Assembly: GCA_025201845.1 (NCBI GenBank)
Contig: MU603933.1
Coordinates: forward strand, 179,291-243,290
DNA from: Martensiomyces pterosporus
Lineage: Eukaryota; Kickxellomycota; Kickxellomycetes; Kickxellales; Kickxellaceae
Reading direction: 5' to 3'
DNA: 64,000 nucleotides
Part shown: piece by piece, positions 49,649-60,800 of the stretch
How positions within the stretch are numbered: the first letter of the stretch is position 1
How the letters are laid out: every line of letters starts with the position of its first letter
Notes under the pieces: generated by a model
Seen by the model: only the letters and a program-made list of their open reading frames with translations
Databases searched by the model: none
Told to the model about the DNA's origin: nothing
Program-made: the position numbers and the translations under genes

Positions 49649-51142
49649 ATGGATGTGAACGAGTTTAGAAAGCGCGGCAAGGAGGTCATCGACGCCATTG
49701 CCGACTACTACGAGAACCTTGACCAGCTCCCCCCCATGTCAACAGTCCAGCCTGGCTATCTGTACAAGCTCTTGCCCCACGAGGCGCCCGAGGAGCCCGA
49801 GTCCTTTGACGAGATCCAAAAGGACATCCAGACCAAAATCATGCCGGGCATGACCCACTGGCAGTCTGGCAACTTCTTCAGCTGGTTCCCCAGCAACAGC
49901 TCCTTCCCCGCAATGATCGGCGATATGTACAGCACCATGTTCGACGTGGTTGGATTTAACTGGCTGTGCTCGCCTGCGGCCACAGAGCTCGAGACCGTGG
50001 CGATGGACTGGCTGGGCAAGCTCATTGGCCTCGACAAGCGCTTCTTGTCAATCAAGGAGGACGGCACCGAGGGCGAAGGAGGCGGTGTCATCCAGGGAAG
50101 CGCCAGCGAGGCGCACATTGTTGTCATGATCGCTGCTCGTGAGATGGCGCTTGAGCGGATCAAGGCTCAGGGTGCCAGTGAAGAGGAGGCTGACCTGGTG
50201 CGCCACAAGCTCGTTGCCTATTTCTCCGACCAGACTCACTCTTCAGGGCAAAAGGCTGCCAACGTCATCGGCTGCAAGGTCCACACCATTCCTACGGGCG
50301 ACGATTTCAAGCTCACAAAGGATGCGCTTGCCAAGGGAGTCGAGGAGGACAAGAAGAATGGGCTAATCCCGTTCTTCGTCTGCGGCACCTTTGGGACCAC
50401 CAACACCACCGCCATCGATGATCTGCATGGGGTCGCCGATGTCGCTGAGACGGAGCAGCTTTGGTACCACATCGACGCCGCCTATGCCGGGGCTGCGCTG
50501 GTCTGCCCAGAGTTCCGCCCGCTGGCTGCTGGAATTGAGCGCGCCGACTCGTTCAACTTTAACCCGCACAAGTGGATGCTGACCAACTTTGACTGCTCGG
50601 CCTTGTGGGTGGCCGACTCCAAGCACCTGGTCAATGCGCTCAGCATCCACCGCGAGTACTACCCAAAGGTCAAGGGCGACACTACGTTTGTCAAGGACTA
50701 CCGCAACTGGCAGCTGCCGCTCGGTCGCCGCTTCCGCGCGCTGAAGCTGTGGTTTGTCATGCGCATGTACGGCGCACAGGGGATCCGTGAGCACATCCGC
50801 GAGGACGTGCGCCAGGCTAAGTGGCTCGGGGAGCAGCTCGAGGCCGACGGCAGATTCGAGCTTATCACACCCGTCGTGTTTGGACTCGCTGTCTTCCGGA
50901 TTAAGCCTAGTGCGCTCCCAAGCGGCGCTGCATCGGACCCTGCGGCTGTGAACAAGGCAAACACTGACATTGTGAAGCTAATTAACGAGGATGGTCGTGT
51001 GTTCCTTGTTGGTACCAAGCTCAAGGGCAATGACGCCCTTCGTGCAGCTATTGGGTCGACGTTCGGCACGCAGAAGAACGTTGACTTGCTCCTCGAGGTC
51101 CTGAAGGAGACGGCCACCAAAGCCATTTCGCAGTTCAAGTAG
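49649..51142 (+). CDS. Aromatic-L-amino-acid decarboxylase (group II PLP decarboxylase)
   Basis: A 497-residue enzyme, strikingly similar in motif content to animal DDC and plant TDC/TYDC. MDVNEFRKRGKEVIDAIADY, MTHWQSGNFFSWFPSNSS and VGFNWLCSPAATELE precede HIDAAYAGAALVCPEFR (the Asp pairing with the pyridine nitrogen). Lys308 in FNFNPHKWML is the PLP lysine. The mobile loop reads KDYRNWQLPLGRRFRALK; it has Tyr where aldehyde-synthase variants have Phe, so decarboxylation is expected. The product would be an aromatic amine such as tryptamine, tyramine or dopamine; the substrate cannot be fixed by eye. It is cytosolic and probably dimeric. The ATG at 49649 begins the conserved sequence. Confidence 0.94.
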   Translation: MDVNEFRKRGKEVIDAIADYYENLDQLPPMSTVQPGYLYKLLPHEAPEEPESFDEIQKDIQTKIMPGMTHWQSGNFFSWFPSNSSFPAMIGDMYSTMFDVVGFNWLCSPAATELETVAMDWLGKLIGLDKRFLSIKEDGTEGEGGGVIQGSASEAHIVVMIAAREMALERIKAQGASEEEADLVRHKLVAYFSDQTHSSGQKAANVIGCKVHTIPTGDDFKLTKDALAKGVEEDKKNGLIPFFVCGTFGTTNTTAIDDLHGVADVAETEQLWYHIDAAYAGAALVCPEFRPLAAGIERADSFNFNPHKWMLTNFDCSALWVADSKHLVNALSIHREYYPKVKGDTTFVKDYRNWQLPLGRRFRALKLWFVMRMYGAQGIREHIREDVRQAKWLGEQLEADGRFELITPVVFGLAVFRIKPSALPSGAASDPAAVNKANTDIVKLINEDGRVFLVGTKLKGNDALRAAIGSTFGTQKNVDLLLEVLKETATKAISQFK

Positions 51143-51509
51143 GTCGTTGGCATTTTGCTCCTAGCCCAGTGGGCACTGCCATAAATGCAGCGATGGCTGA
51201 GCCGACATGCGGTAGACAAGCTATCAAGACATGGAGGCCTACGCTGTTCGGTACATTGCACATGGTCGTGGCAAGCAGAAGAGGATATGGCTTAGTAGCT
51301 GCCCACCCGCGGTTTTGTTTTGTTGAGTCCGCATTTTTATTAGAAATTAGGGTAGCTGCAATTAGTAACAAAGGTCTATTGTCGTTGGCGAAAGCTTGGC
51401 TGACAAAGATACTCTATGCTATATGCGGTATGCCCACGCTTAGCGATACGAGAAGGGGTTGACAGGGAGGCGGGCGGGGGAGAAGCGTGAGAGAGGCGGC
51501 GTTCCAGTC
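51143..51509. other. Convergent intergenic region
   Basis: 3' flanks of the decarboxylase gene (plus) and the first small secreted protein gene (minus). Nothing further recognised. Confidence 0.5.
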
Positions 51510-51854
51510 TTAGAAGTAGGTGTCAAGGGTGGTCTTGACGGCGTTGGAGACACCAGTGCGGATCTTGGCGCGGACGTCAGGGGTCAGGGCATCGTGGACA
51601 GCCTGGACGGCCTGGCGGACGACCTTCTGGCCGGTGGCGAGGATCTCCTCACCCGAGCCGCTGAGGTTGCGGACGATCTGGCCAGCGACCTGGGCAATGG
51701 GGGCAGCAGCCTCCTGGACAGCGCGGTCGATGTTCTTGACCTGTTCGGTGGAGAGACCGAAGAGACGCTCAGAGATCTGAGAGTGGGTAAGGAGGTCGAG
51801 GGTGGCAGAGGCCTGGCCGACGGCGGCAGCGATTGCGAGAGTCTTGAATTGCAT
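51510..51854 (-). CDS. Small secreted helical protein, copy A (114 aa)
   Basis: A signal peptide (MQFKTLAIAAAVGQASA) is followed by a mature chain of about 97 residues rich in Ala, Val, Gln and charged residues, with amphipathic helix patterns and no cysteine. Shared with copy B, about 1 kb away: the start MQ-x-K-x-L, ATLDLLT, FGLS-x2-QVKN-x-D and ALTP-(D/E)-VR-x-K near the end. This level of similarity indicates tandem duplication. A TATAAAA lies 109-114 bp upstream of the ATG at 51854. The frame is open much further upstream, but the signal peptide and the TATA position fix this start. I do not recognise the family. Likely extracellular; function unknown. Confidence 0.78.
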   Translation of the reverse strand: MQFKTLAIAAAVGQASATLDLLTHSQISERLFGLSTEQVKNIDRAVQEAAAPIAQVAGQIVRNLSGSGEEILATGQKVVRQAVQAVHDALTPDVRAKIRTGVSNAVKTTLDTYF

Positions 51855-52871
51855 TGTTGAGGCTGGTGGTGTTCTCGGGCGTGGGAGATGGAGATAGAAT
51901 ATATCTTTGCGGTAAATACGTAAAAGCTCTTTCTTGAGGTGGGCACCCGACATGGGTGCCATTTTATAGCCATTGAGAGGCTCTTGCTTCCGCCTGGTAT
52001 GTGAGCTCCGCGTCTTGTGCGCTTCTTGGCGGCACACGTCTCCCTCCTTTCGACATTTCCTTTTTCTTCTTGACAGCTGCCGCTGCCAAATGCAACTCGG
52101 ATGTAGCGTGCAATATAGCAGCATGTATGCACCACGCCATTTTCTACACTTTTCACCCATCAGACACCTTTGCACACACATATTTGTGGAGGCATATTGC
52201 GAAATAATCCGTGCTTTACATGCAGCCACCACTCGCCAGGAAAAAAGAGACGAATCCGCTGCTTGAGGAGTGCCACAAATCCCAGCACTCTCACATGGCG
52301 CTTGAGCTGGCGTATTAATACTGCCCAGCTTCGTGCACGGCGTTGAGCCATGCCTAATAGCCAATACAGCATATTGGAAAGCGCCAATTATCTGGTGTTC
52401 ATCAGCGACTTGTGTCTGCCGGCAACAAGCACTCTAGGTGCATATCGCCAAGCCCACATGTCATGTATGGCAGCGAATGAAACAATCTTGCCAGGAATAT
52501 GGCGTGCAGTAGCGATCCTCGCTTCATGAAATGGCACCCAGCCATGCGTTTTTTGTGTGGCCAGACATTGCGATCACAGTCGGCTATCAAGCCACCCCTG
52601 AGAGGCTAAGCTGTGGACAGCACACCAGCTCTTGGTTTGCAAGCCAAGGTAGCCATGGCTCAGATCCAGGATAGCCATGCAGACACCAGAGCTGCCGGGA
52701 CCAATGCACAGGCACGCCGCCTGCTGATCTAGACAGCGTCTGCGTGTTGCAGGAGGTTGACATTTATGTGCAGCATTTTGCATTTGGAAGCGCTAAACCG
52801 CTTGCAAGGAAATTCTACATCAGCTATTAACGGCCAAGCTATGCTCTGGGAAGGGGGTCTCGGGTCGCAGA
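51855..52871. promoter_or_regulatory. Region between the two small secreted protein genes
   Basis: About 1 kb containing the promoter of copy A (TATA box at 51963-51968) and the 3' flank of copy B. The remaining sequence shows no recognisable gene. Confidence 0.55.
51963..51968 (-). promoter_or_regulatory. TATA box of small secreted protein A
   Basis: Minus-strand TATAAAA in the context GGCTATAAAATGG, 109-114 bp upstream of the ATG at 51854. A clear TATA box is not seen at most other genes in this window. Confidence 0.6.
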
Positions 52872-53231
52872 CTACAGAATGGCGTTGAGCGTGGAGTCCA
52901 CAATAGTAGTGATGGCCTTCTTGACCTTCTGCCTGACCTCAGGCGTCAGCGCCTTCGTAAGAGCCGCCGAAGCCTCCTTGAACGCCGGGGCGCTGTTCTT
53001 GTCGATGTCAGTGATGATCTTTGCAATGGCTTTGGCAGTGATGGTATATGCGTTGGTGATTGCTTCTGTGCTGAGTTGTTCGGCACGTACGATTGCATTG
53101 TCGACGTTCTTCACCTGTGCCGGGCTGAGTCCGAAAACTGCCTCTGAGAGCGGCTTGCCTGTGAGCAAGTCAAGAGTGGCTGTGGCCTGCCCGACTGCAG
53201 CGGCAGCAAAAATGAGGGCCTTGATTTGCAT
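52872..53231 (-). CDS. Small secreted helical protein, copy B (119 aa)
   Basis: Paralogue of the gene at 51510-51854. Signal peptide MQIKALIFAAAAVGQATA, then TLDLLTGKPLSEAVFGLS, AQVKNVDNAIVRAE and an Ala/Ile/Thr/Lys helix region, ending with LTPEVRQKVKKAITTIVDS. There is no cysteine and no membrane segment after the signal. The two mature proteins match best at both ends and diverge in the middle, with one short length difference. Minus-strand TATAAA lies 124-129 bp upstream. The ATG at 53231 starts the signal peptide; the open frame upstream begins with GTG. Family not recognised. Confidence 0.78.
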   Translation of the reverse strand: MQIKALIFAAAAVGQATATLDLLTGKPLSEAVFGLSPAQVKNVDNAIVRAEQLSTEAITNAYTITAKAIAKIITDIDKNSAPAFKEASAALTKALTPEVRQKVKKAITTIVDSTLNAIL

Positions 53232-53909
53232 CGTGTGTGGTGTGTGGTATGTGGTGCTGAGTGCAGGTATGTGAGTCACTGAATAGGCGCTGCGAAGAAA
53301 AGATGCTGCTGGTGAGCTGATTTGCGATGCACAAGAGACGCCGGGCGCCAGCTGGTTTATACCGATGCGTTGTGGTATATGTGCAGTGTTTATGATGTCT
53401 CCAAGCAGTGCTCGCTGGGTCCTGCAAAGGCAGTGCAGGGGATACGGCTACTTCTAGCTACTGCTCGTTTGCAAAGCCGGAAACCCAAGCAACGCACTGC
53501 ACTTTTGCGGTGCTAATTTGCGAAATACATGCATGCGCCTTTGGCGGTGGTAAAAGAAGCTATGCCATGGTGGCACTATGAGGCACATCAGCTAGCTGCC
53601 GTCATATTCCGGTATCTTACTCCGGTATCTTATATGTGGTGTTACTTTTCAGCAGAGCAGTCCCGCTCGATAATCGCTAGCAGTTGCTCCTCATATTGCA
53701 TTCATGCGGCTGCGCATAGCCCTTGTAGTAGGCGGATGGTTCGTCACTGTGTTTCGTATTACACTCGTGGGCAGTAGCACCGGTTTCCTGCTGGCCCACG
53801 ATTTGTGCTTGCGGATAGTGCATGGGCACGACGACGCAGGGTTTGCGAAAGAGAGGAATACAAGATCAGGAGTCTATGTGTGAGGCGAGAAAACGTGGGC
53901 AGGCTCCGC
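53232..53909. promoter_or_regulatory. Upstream region of small secreted protein B and 3' flank of GGT gene
   Basis: Contains the TATA box at 53355-53360. A short duplication (ggtatcttactccggtatctta, near 53611-53632) is visible. No gene recognised. Confidence 0.5.
53355..53360 (-). promoter_or_regulatory. TATA box of small secreted protein B
   Basis: Minus-strand TATAAA in the context CGGTATAAACC, 124-129 bp upstream of the ATG at 53231, matching the spacing at copy A. Confidence 0.55.
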
Positions 53910-55999
53910 TTAGAATCCAGCAGCGAGGCCGTGCTTCCGTGCATCACTAACGGCATAGATGGTGCCATCAGGCTGCTTGTGGACTGCCTGCACCACCGAG
54001 CTGCCATGCTTCAGTGGTGCAATGGTGTGGCCGAACGACGCCAGCGAGTGGGCAATGCTGATCGGGAAGAGCGGGTCAACGCTCAGCTGGTCTGGCAGCA
54101 GCTGGTGGTGCAGGCGCGGCATATCAATTGCATGATCCAGGCGCATGCCAAAATCAAAGAGATTGATAATCACCTGAAGCACGGCAGTGAGGATCCGACT
54201 GCCTCCGCTGCCTCCGACCACAAGCTCCACATGACCGTCCCGCTCGACAATTGTAGCAGAGGTGGATGACAGTGGGCGCTTGCCCGGCACAATCTTGTTG
54301 AAGGGCGAGGGGCGCAGGCCAAATCCGTTCGTCTTGTTGGTTGTGCTGAAATCGTCCATTTCGTCATTGAGAATCACGCCAGTTACCGGGTCCATGATAC
54401 GCGACCCAAACTCGAGGTTGACAGTGGACGTCACTGCGACTGCCATCTCGTCGCTGTCCAAGACAGAGAGGTGCGTGGTTCCATGGTTGTTCAGAATGTC
54501 GTACTCGGGGTCGTAATGCATCACACCAAACGTCTGTGTGTCCGAGATGTTGGCTCTAATCTGGCCGGCGTAGTGCTTGCTGATTTGCCTGCTGATGTTG
54601 GCAGCGAGGTCAACAAACCGCGGGTCTCCAAGGGCGGTTCTCTGGGCTGCGCCAAACTTCATGGCCTCAACAATGCGGTGGTAGCTCAGCGCTGTTTGGC
54701 CGCCAGCAGCAAGCGTGTATCCCTCAAGAACATTGAGCATGTTTAGCAGCACAGAGCCGCTGGTTGGTGGCGAGCCCGTAATGACTCTGCGTCCATGGTA
54801 GAACGTTTCAATGGGCTCATGGTCAATGGCCTTGTACTGGGCAAAGTCATCCGTGGTCAGAATGCCGCCGTTGTCCTGCACAGCCTTGACCAAGCTCCTG
54901 GCGATTTCCCCCGAGTAGAATGCCTGGGGGCCATGGCGCGCAATCTCTTCAAGAGTGTGTGCGAGCTCTGGACGCCGGACAATGTCCCCAGGGCTCAGTA
55001 AATGGCCCTTGCCATCCGTGTAGGTGGTGTTGAACCCCGGCGAGCTGATAATGTGCGCCTCCATCGATTTGAGCTGTGTGTGCACAAGGCTGCTCAGCGC
55101 AAAGCCCTTTCTTGCCAGCTTGATGGATGGCTCGAACAGGCGATGCCACGGCAGCTTTCCAAACCGCTTGTGCGCACTATGGAGACCAGCGATTTCGCCA
55201 GGCACGCCGACAGCCAGACCGCCAATCTGGGCGAGAGTGATGTTGTTGATGTACATGTCCTCGGTTGCTGCTCCACCAGCAGTCTCTCTAAAGTCGATGA
55301 GAACAGGCTTTTTGTCGCCAGGCAGCCGCACAAGCATAAATCCCCCGCCGCCAATCCCGGAGGAGTGGGCCTGGAGAATGCCGATGCAAAGGGTGCTGGC
55401 AACTGCAGCATCCACAGCATTCCCGCCCTCACGCAGAACTATAAAGCCGAGCAACGAAAAAAAAGAGCACAGCAAAACACAGCAATGCGCAGCAGCCGTT
55501 TAGATACAGTGGAAGTGTCTTGCTGTCGCCATAAAATGCCTCTATACAAAATGAGGTGGGCGCTTACCGTCCAGGCCGATAGCCGAGCAGCGGGGTTCGT
55601 CAGTGGCAACTGCACCGCGTTTGGCAACAACCAATGTTGAGTGCTCCACTGGATCTATGCCAGCGACCATGAGTATGAGATACAAGCAAGCGACTGTTAG
55701 CGAGAGTTGCATGCCTAGCGACCTTCACCTTTTGCGCGTGGATGCAGAATCAATGCTGATGTCTAGACAGGCTTTGGCGTGCTCTTACCCTTGTGAACGG
55801 AGGCTATAGCAAGCAGCCCGCCTACAAAGGCGATTATGAGAAGCGCTGCCGCAGTCACGCAAAGCATCCGTCTTCGGCAGCTGCTGTGGCTACGGCGAGC
55901 CCCCGACCCCTGCAAAGAGGCATTGTGGTTTGCCAAAAGCGCAACAGACTCTTCTTGCGCCCCTGGGGACTCTCGATTGTTGATATTGGCGAGAGGCAT
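53910..55999 (-). CDS. Gamma-glutamyltranspeptidase, three exons, type II membrane protein
   Basis: Exons on the minus strand are 55999-55789, 55654-55568 and 55438-53910, giving 608 residues. Introns of 134 and 129 nt start with gtaaga and gtaagc and end in catag and tatag; all phases agree. Exon 1 encodes a cytosolic tail and one membrane helix (about residues 45-66, CVTAAALLIIAFVGGLLAIA). Exon 2 gives STLVVAKRGAVATDEPRCSA. Its junction with exon 3 restores the family motif CSAIGLDVLREGGNAVDAAV. Autoprocessing at NNHGTTHLSVLD would expose Thr420 as the nucleophile, splitting large and small subunits. GGSGGSRI near the C-terminal part lines the active site. The enzyme cleaves glutathione; by analogy with yeast Ecm38 it is probably vacuolar or at the cell surface. 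Confidence 0.93.
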
Positions 56000-57886
56000 C
56001 AGGCAGCTTGAGTAAGACTGTGTCTACAAATCAGCGTGTTTCTATGGGATAGAGGCAGTGTGGAATAGCAAGAGGTGAAAACAGGGCGTAAATGTGAAAA
56101 ATACGGGGAGAGAGAGAAAGAGAGACATGGCTTTAGTCGTGTGCTCGGCTGGCTCACAGCCATTCAGCCAGCTGGGAAGCGCCGGAGCGAGAAAGAGCTA
56201 ATTGGAAGGGGGATTGCGAGCATGTCATCCGCGATGACGCGCACGCGGAGGGAAGGAGGATTGCCAGAGCACGCTGTGATTTGGCGCGCGGAGGCCGTCA
56301 CGGTACCACAGCGCCTCCCGCTGCGTTCCTGCTGCCGCTGCGTGTGCCAAAGCCCCTTGGCGTTGGTGCTGGTGTTGGGCTGGCGGACTTTGCCAGCTGC
56401 TCCCAGCAGCACCCGGCGCATTTGTAATCAGCGGCAGCGGCAGGTTGAGCACTCTGGGTCTCGATCCAGAGGGATTCTTGTGCCAGCGCGAGTCGCAGCC
56501 CCACATGTGCCATCGGCCACTGCCGCCATGTATCGGCGGCGGGCATATGCAGCCGTGATTGCAGGGCGAATCAGCTAATTTTCGTTGCGGAGCCACTTGG
56601 CACCTGCCCCTGCCCATTTATGTAGCGAGCGGTGCATGTCGCTGGGAAAGCAGCAGCTTGCCCCCTGCACTGGCCAGCTGCTACTTCAGAGCCCAGCGCG
56701 AGCAGCAGCAGGCACGCCGTTTCCTGCCCCTTGCTGTCTAGCGGTCTTATTATTATTCCCCCAGCACTCTGCTTAATTGCCCTGTTCGCATCTCTATTTT
56801 CTGTCCTTCCAGCGGCCCCTTTTACTTCGCATACTCTTTCCGGCTCAACGACCAACAGCAGGTAAGGACGGCTTGTATGACGATCTAGAGCATTCAGAGC
56901 AAGTGGCACGCCAGCAGACCCTCCACCCCCACCTCGCGAATTTTTCGGCTGTTCAAGGAGCGAGAGGCCATCTGAGCAAGTTGACACCAGGCTTATTCAT
57001 TCTTTTCGCCCTCGCCTCGCCTCCGAATTTTGTAGCTATTCTGCCGTAGGCATTGCTCTGTGGATACGTGGTACTTGCTTCACAATTTCGCTTGTTATTT
57101 TTAGCCGCGTGAAGCTTGCACACAACCCACGCAGCACTTTTCCTTGACGCTCACACTCGCCTTTTCTCCATTTTTGATATCCCGCTTGGCGACTCTGTCC
57201 AGCAGTAGCAGCAGCAGCAGCACACCACTACCATAGAGCTCAGCCGCACTGGGAACTATAAACACCCGCCTCAACACGCGCCAAATTTCGGCCCACCTCT
57301 GTTTATTGACACTCGCTTGGGGACAGGGTACAATTTTGTCTTGTGAACGGCGGACGAGCACACAGCACAATACATTCAGTGCAGCACACAGCAGCAATCG
57401 CTCGGCAGGAGAAATAATTGAGGAGGACTTTGCTCGTGCAGCTACCGATTGCGTGTTGGCGCTCACACCTAGCGACTCTCTTTGCCTGCTCAGCGCAGCC
57501 TGGGCAACAGCTCTACCGGACACCAGCTACAGCTCCACTTTGAACACAAGGTAAAGCCATGCTTTATTGTTCGCAGCCCTGTCTTGACATTTGTCCCACT
57601 TGCACTCTAGCTCTGCGGGCGCTACAAAGCGCTATTCTGCCTCTGCGCTTTTATTGCAGCCGCATTATACTGTGCAACGTGCTGGCAGTCCTATATATCG
57701 ACTGCCTCTCATTCCTCTTTTCCACTCTGGCGCTACTTCAAATGGCTACGCTCAGTAGGTTCGGACAGCACCTTCACATAGCAGCGCTGCTACGTCGCCA
57801 CACACGCTGCCTGGCATCAGCGGCCAACGAAACCGGGCACCTGCCGTCTCCTCGCTTCTAACGTGGGGCTATCGCGGGCGCACACA
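56000..57886. promoter_or_regulatory. 1.9-kb upstream region of the Yak1-like kinase gene and GGT promoter
   Basis: No recognisable coding gene. Several good splice-like sites occur on the plus strand (gtaagg at 56862; gtaaag near 57551 with a pyrimidine-rich acceptor ttattgcag ending near 57659), suggesting a spliced 5' leader for the kinase gene. A short (agc)n tract occurs at 57202-57222. Confidence 0.45.
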
Positions 57887-60800
57887 ATGAACTCGAACAA
57901 CCGGTCCAACGTGCCGCTGGCGTCCTATCCGGACAACCAGTACTTCTATGACGACTTTGCTGATCAGGCGCTGCAAGACGGCGGCGCGGCCCCTCATGCA
58001 AGCACATCATCGCCCATGCTCGTCGCCCAGGCATCTGCTTCTGGAAGCGGTGCTGGCTTGCGCCAAGCAGCCATGATGGCGAGCACAGACTCCCACACAC
58101 CACCAACAGCAGCAGCCGCAGCCAGAATACCCTCGTACTCTGACCAGGAGGCACACTTGGCGAGTATTGCGAGCGACCCTTCGTTCCACACCATCGTGAT
58201 CAGCGACGGCGGCCAAAACCGAGTGCCACTCACTGCATCTGGCAGCTTTGGGCAGGGGCAGCAGCTGCGGCCCAAGCAGAGCTTCGATATGGCTGGCACC
58301 TCGAATTTGGCTGGCACCAGCGTCACGCTATCCTCCTCGCTGCCAGCGAGCAATCTGTTCCTCCACGGCGGCCTTGGTGGGAACGCACTTGGCCAGTCCA
58401 ATGCATCTGGTGCTGCTGGTGTGCTGCACACAGAGCATCCCAAGGTCGCAGTGCACTCGACTCAGGGTCAAGCACAGCCAGCTGGCTGGGGCGCCTCGCA
58501 GGTGTCGATTGGCGGGCCTCTAAGCGACCAGTTTATGGACTTGGACGTGCCCTCGGGCCATGGCGCTACTCAGTCGCAAAGCGCAAGCGCCTACCCCAGC
58601 CAGTCTTCGCACAGCATATCGTCGCTATCCAACCACCATGCGCTGGCTCAGGCGCAATGGAGCGGCAGGCCAACCAGCCAAGCAAGCATGCAGCAGCCTG
58701 GCTACCCACCGGCAATGTCTGATACAGCTCAAGGTGCAGCTGCCGCTCGTGGCGCGGGCGACCACAGCGTAAACTCGCTGTCCGAGTCTGCATACCAGTC
58801 TGTTTTGATGGATGACTCCTTCCCTCAAGCCTCCGCCTCTCACTCCACACAAGCGTACCCAGTCTCGCAGCCAGGTCTGCCTCCGGCAGGCCCCGCTTCA
58901 GCCACCCTCTCTGCATACGTCTCTGGTACCCACTCGCCCTTTGGTGCTCGTGGCCGCAGCCGGCGGAGGCCGCACCATGCCTACGAGTACCCTGACCCCC
59001 AGAACGCCAGCGCGTATTCGTCAGGGTCATCGCCCGCACAGACGCCCTCTGTGCTGCCGGGCCTGCGCACCGCAAACATTGGCGGAAGCTCTGCAGAGTT
59101 GACGAACGGAATGGAGGAGAGCGGCGTGCTCGGCAATGACGGGCTGGGCCACAGCGCCTCGATACAGTCGCTAAGCGGGTCTATCGGCTCTGATGTCGAG
59201 GCTTCTGGCTACCCTCCCTCTGCTGCTCAGGCAATGGCAGCGGCAGGTGCACCCTCCCCGGCGCGTTCAGCGCCCATGTACCACTACCCCGAAATGGCAT
59301 ACAGGCCAGTGAACATGGCTCGTGCTGGGCTGCCCCAGTCGCAACAAAGGACCGACTACATGGGCTCTGTGCCCAGCTTCACCCAGCAGACCGGCCAGTC
59401 GTCGCAGACTTCATCTCAGCTCAACCAGTATGACTCCTCGGTTCCAGTCATGTACGACATACAGGCGAGCCACCAGAGCCACCTCTCATCGCTGAGCAGT
59501 GGCCGCAACTCCGAGGTGGCAGCGTCCAGAGAGCAGCCCGGCTCCGTAATTAGCATCAGCGGCGACTCTGAGTCCAGCGGCACAGAGGCTGTCAGTAGCG
59601 ACCAGGCAACAGCCAGTGTGGGAAACGATAGCGCAGTGGGCAGCACCGGCGACAGCCACCACTCCCACTTGAGGGCAGCCGGCACCCAAGGTTCCCTGGG
59701 CGCAGAGGATGCCTACCGAGGATATGGAGGCGCTGTTATGTCCATGTCTCATATGCGGTGGAGCACATCCGCCAAGGGCTCTCCTCTGCGGACTGAGCTG
59801 AGCTCGGCAGGTATCGCTATCGGCCAGGCGTCGACCACCGGTGGCTTCGCGCAAGGCACGATAGCGCCGGCCACCTCGGCCATGGGCGAGGCCATGGCCA
59901 GTCGGTCGGGCAGCATTGCGGGTTCGTCCTACGACCACACCAGCCAGCAGGCAGTACAGATATACGCCACATTGCCTCGCTCTACACTCGGCGCACACGA
60001 TGCATCAAGCAACAACGGCAGCCACACGTCTACAGACGCCTACCCCAATAGGGCAAGCCCGGTGACTGGCATAGCTCCCAATGCCGCCTCGATACACTCC
60101 ATATCGGCCCCTTGGTCGCAGGCATCGCCACAGCTGAGCGCTTCGACCGGGGCAGCTGCTAGGCAAATGCAGCAAGTGGGTGGCGGGGGTGGCGGATCTT
60201 CTACATATGGCACCCAGTCTGGAGCGAGCACGATGCAGCCTTACCAGGATGCAGCGCACTTGCATATCAGCACGTCAGCGGGTGGTGGCCAAATGCAGAG
60301 CCTGCCTGCGCTTGCCACCAGCCACAGCTCCTCAAGCAGTGCAGCGAACCTGGCGACTGCTAGTCAGCAGCAGCAGCAACCACAGGCTCTGTCGGCTGAC
60401 GGTAACCCCGACAGATACACGAAGCCAGCCGCCAACGTCCTGAGCGACTACTACATGGTCAACTCGCCGACTAGCCAGCAATTCACAGAGCCGCACACGC
60501 CTTCTATCGAGTCGTCCTCGCTCTTGCCTATGGCTGAAGTCAGCCAAGGGGCTCGGGCACCACGGACCTCCAACATGGACGAGATAAATGCCCATTCGCA
60601 AGAATACCTGCATAGGCGGAGACGTCGTCTGACCCAGAGTCGGCACAACCGCCAGCGCAGCGGGAGCACAGCTGACACTGCTGTGCGCCTAACTGTGTCT
60701 CGCAATACGATGCCGCTGTCGTCTCCCAGTGCAAACTCGCATGTCAGCAACCGCAGCATGGATGAGGGACACGGCCAGGAGTACGAGGCTTTAGCGCACA

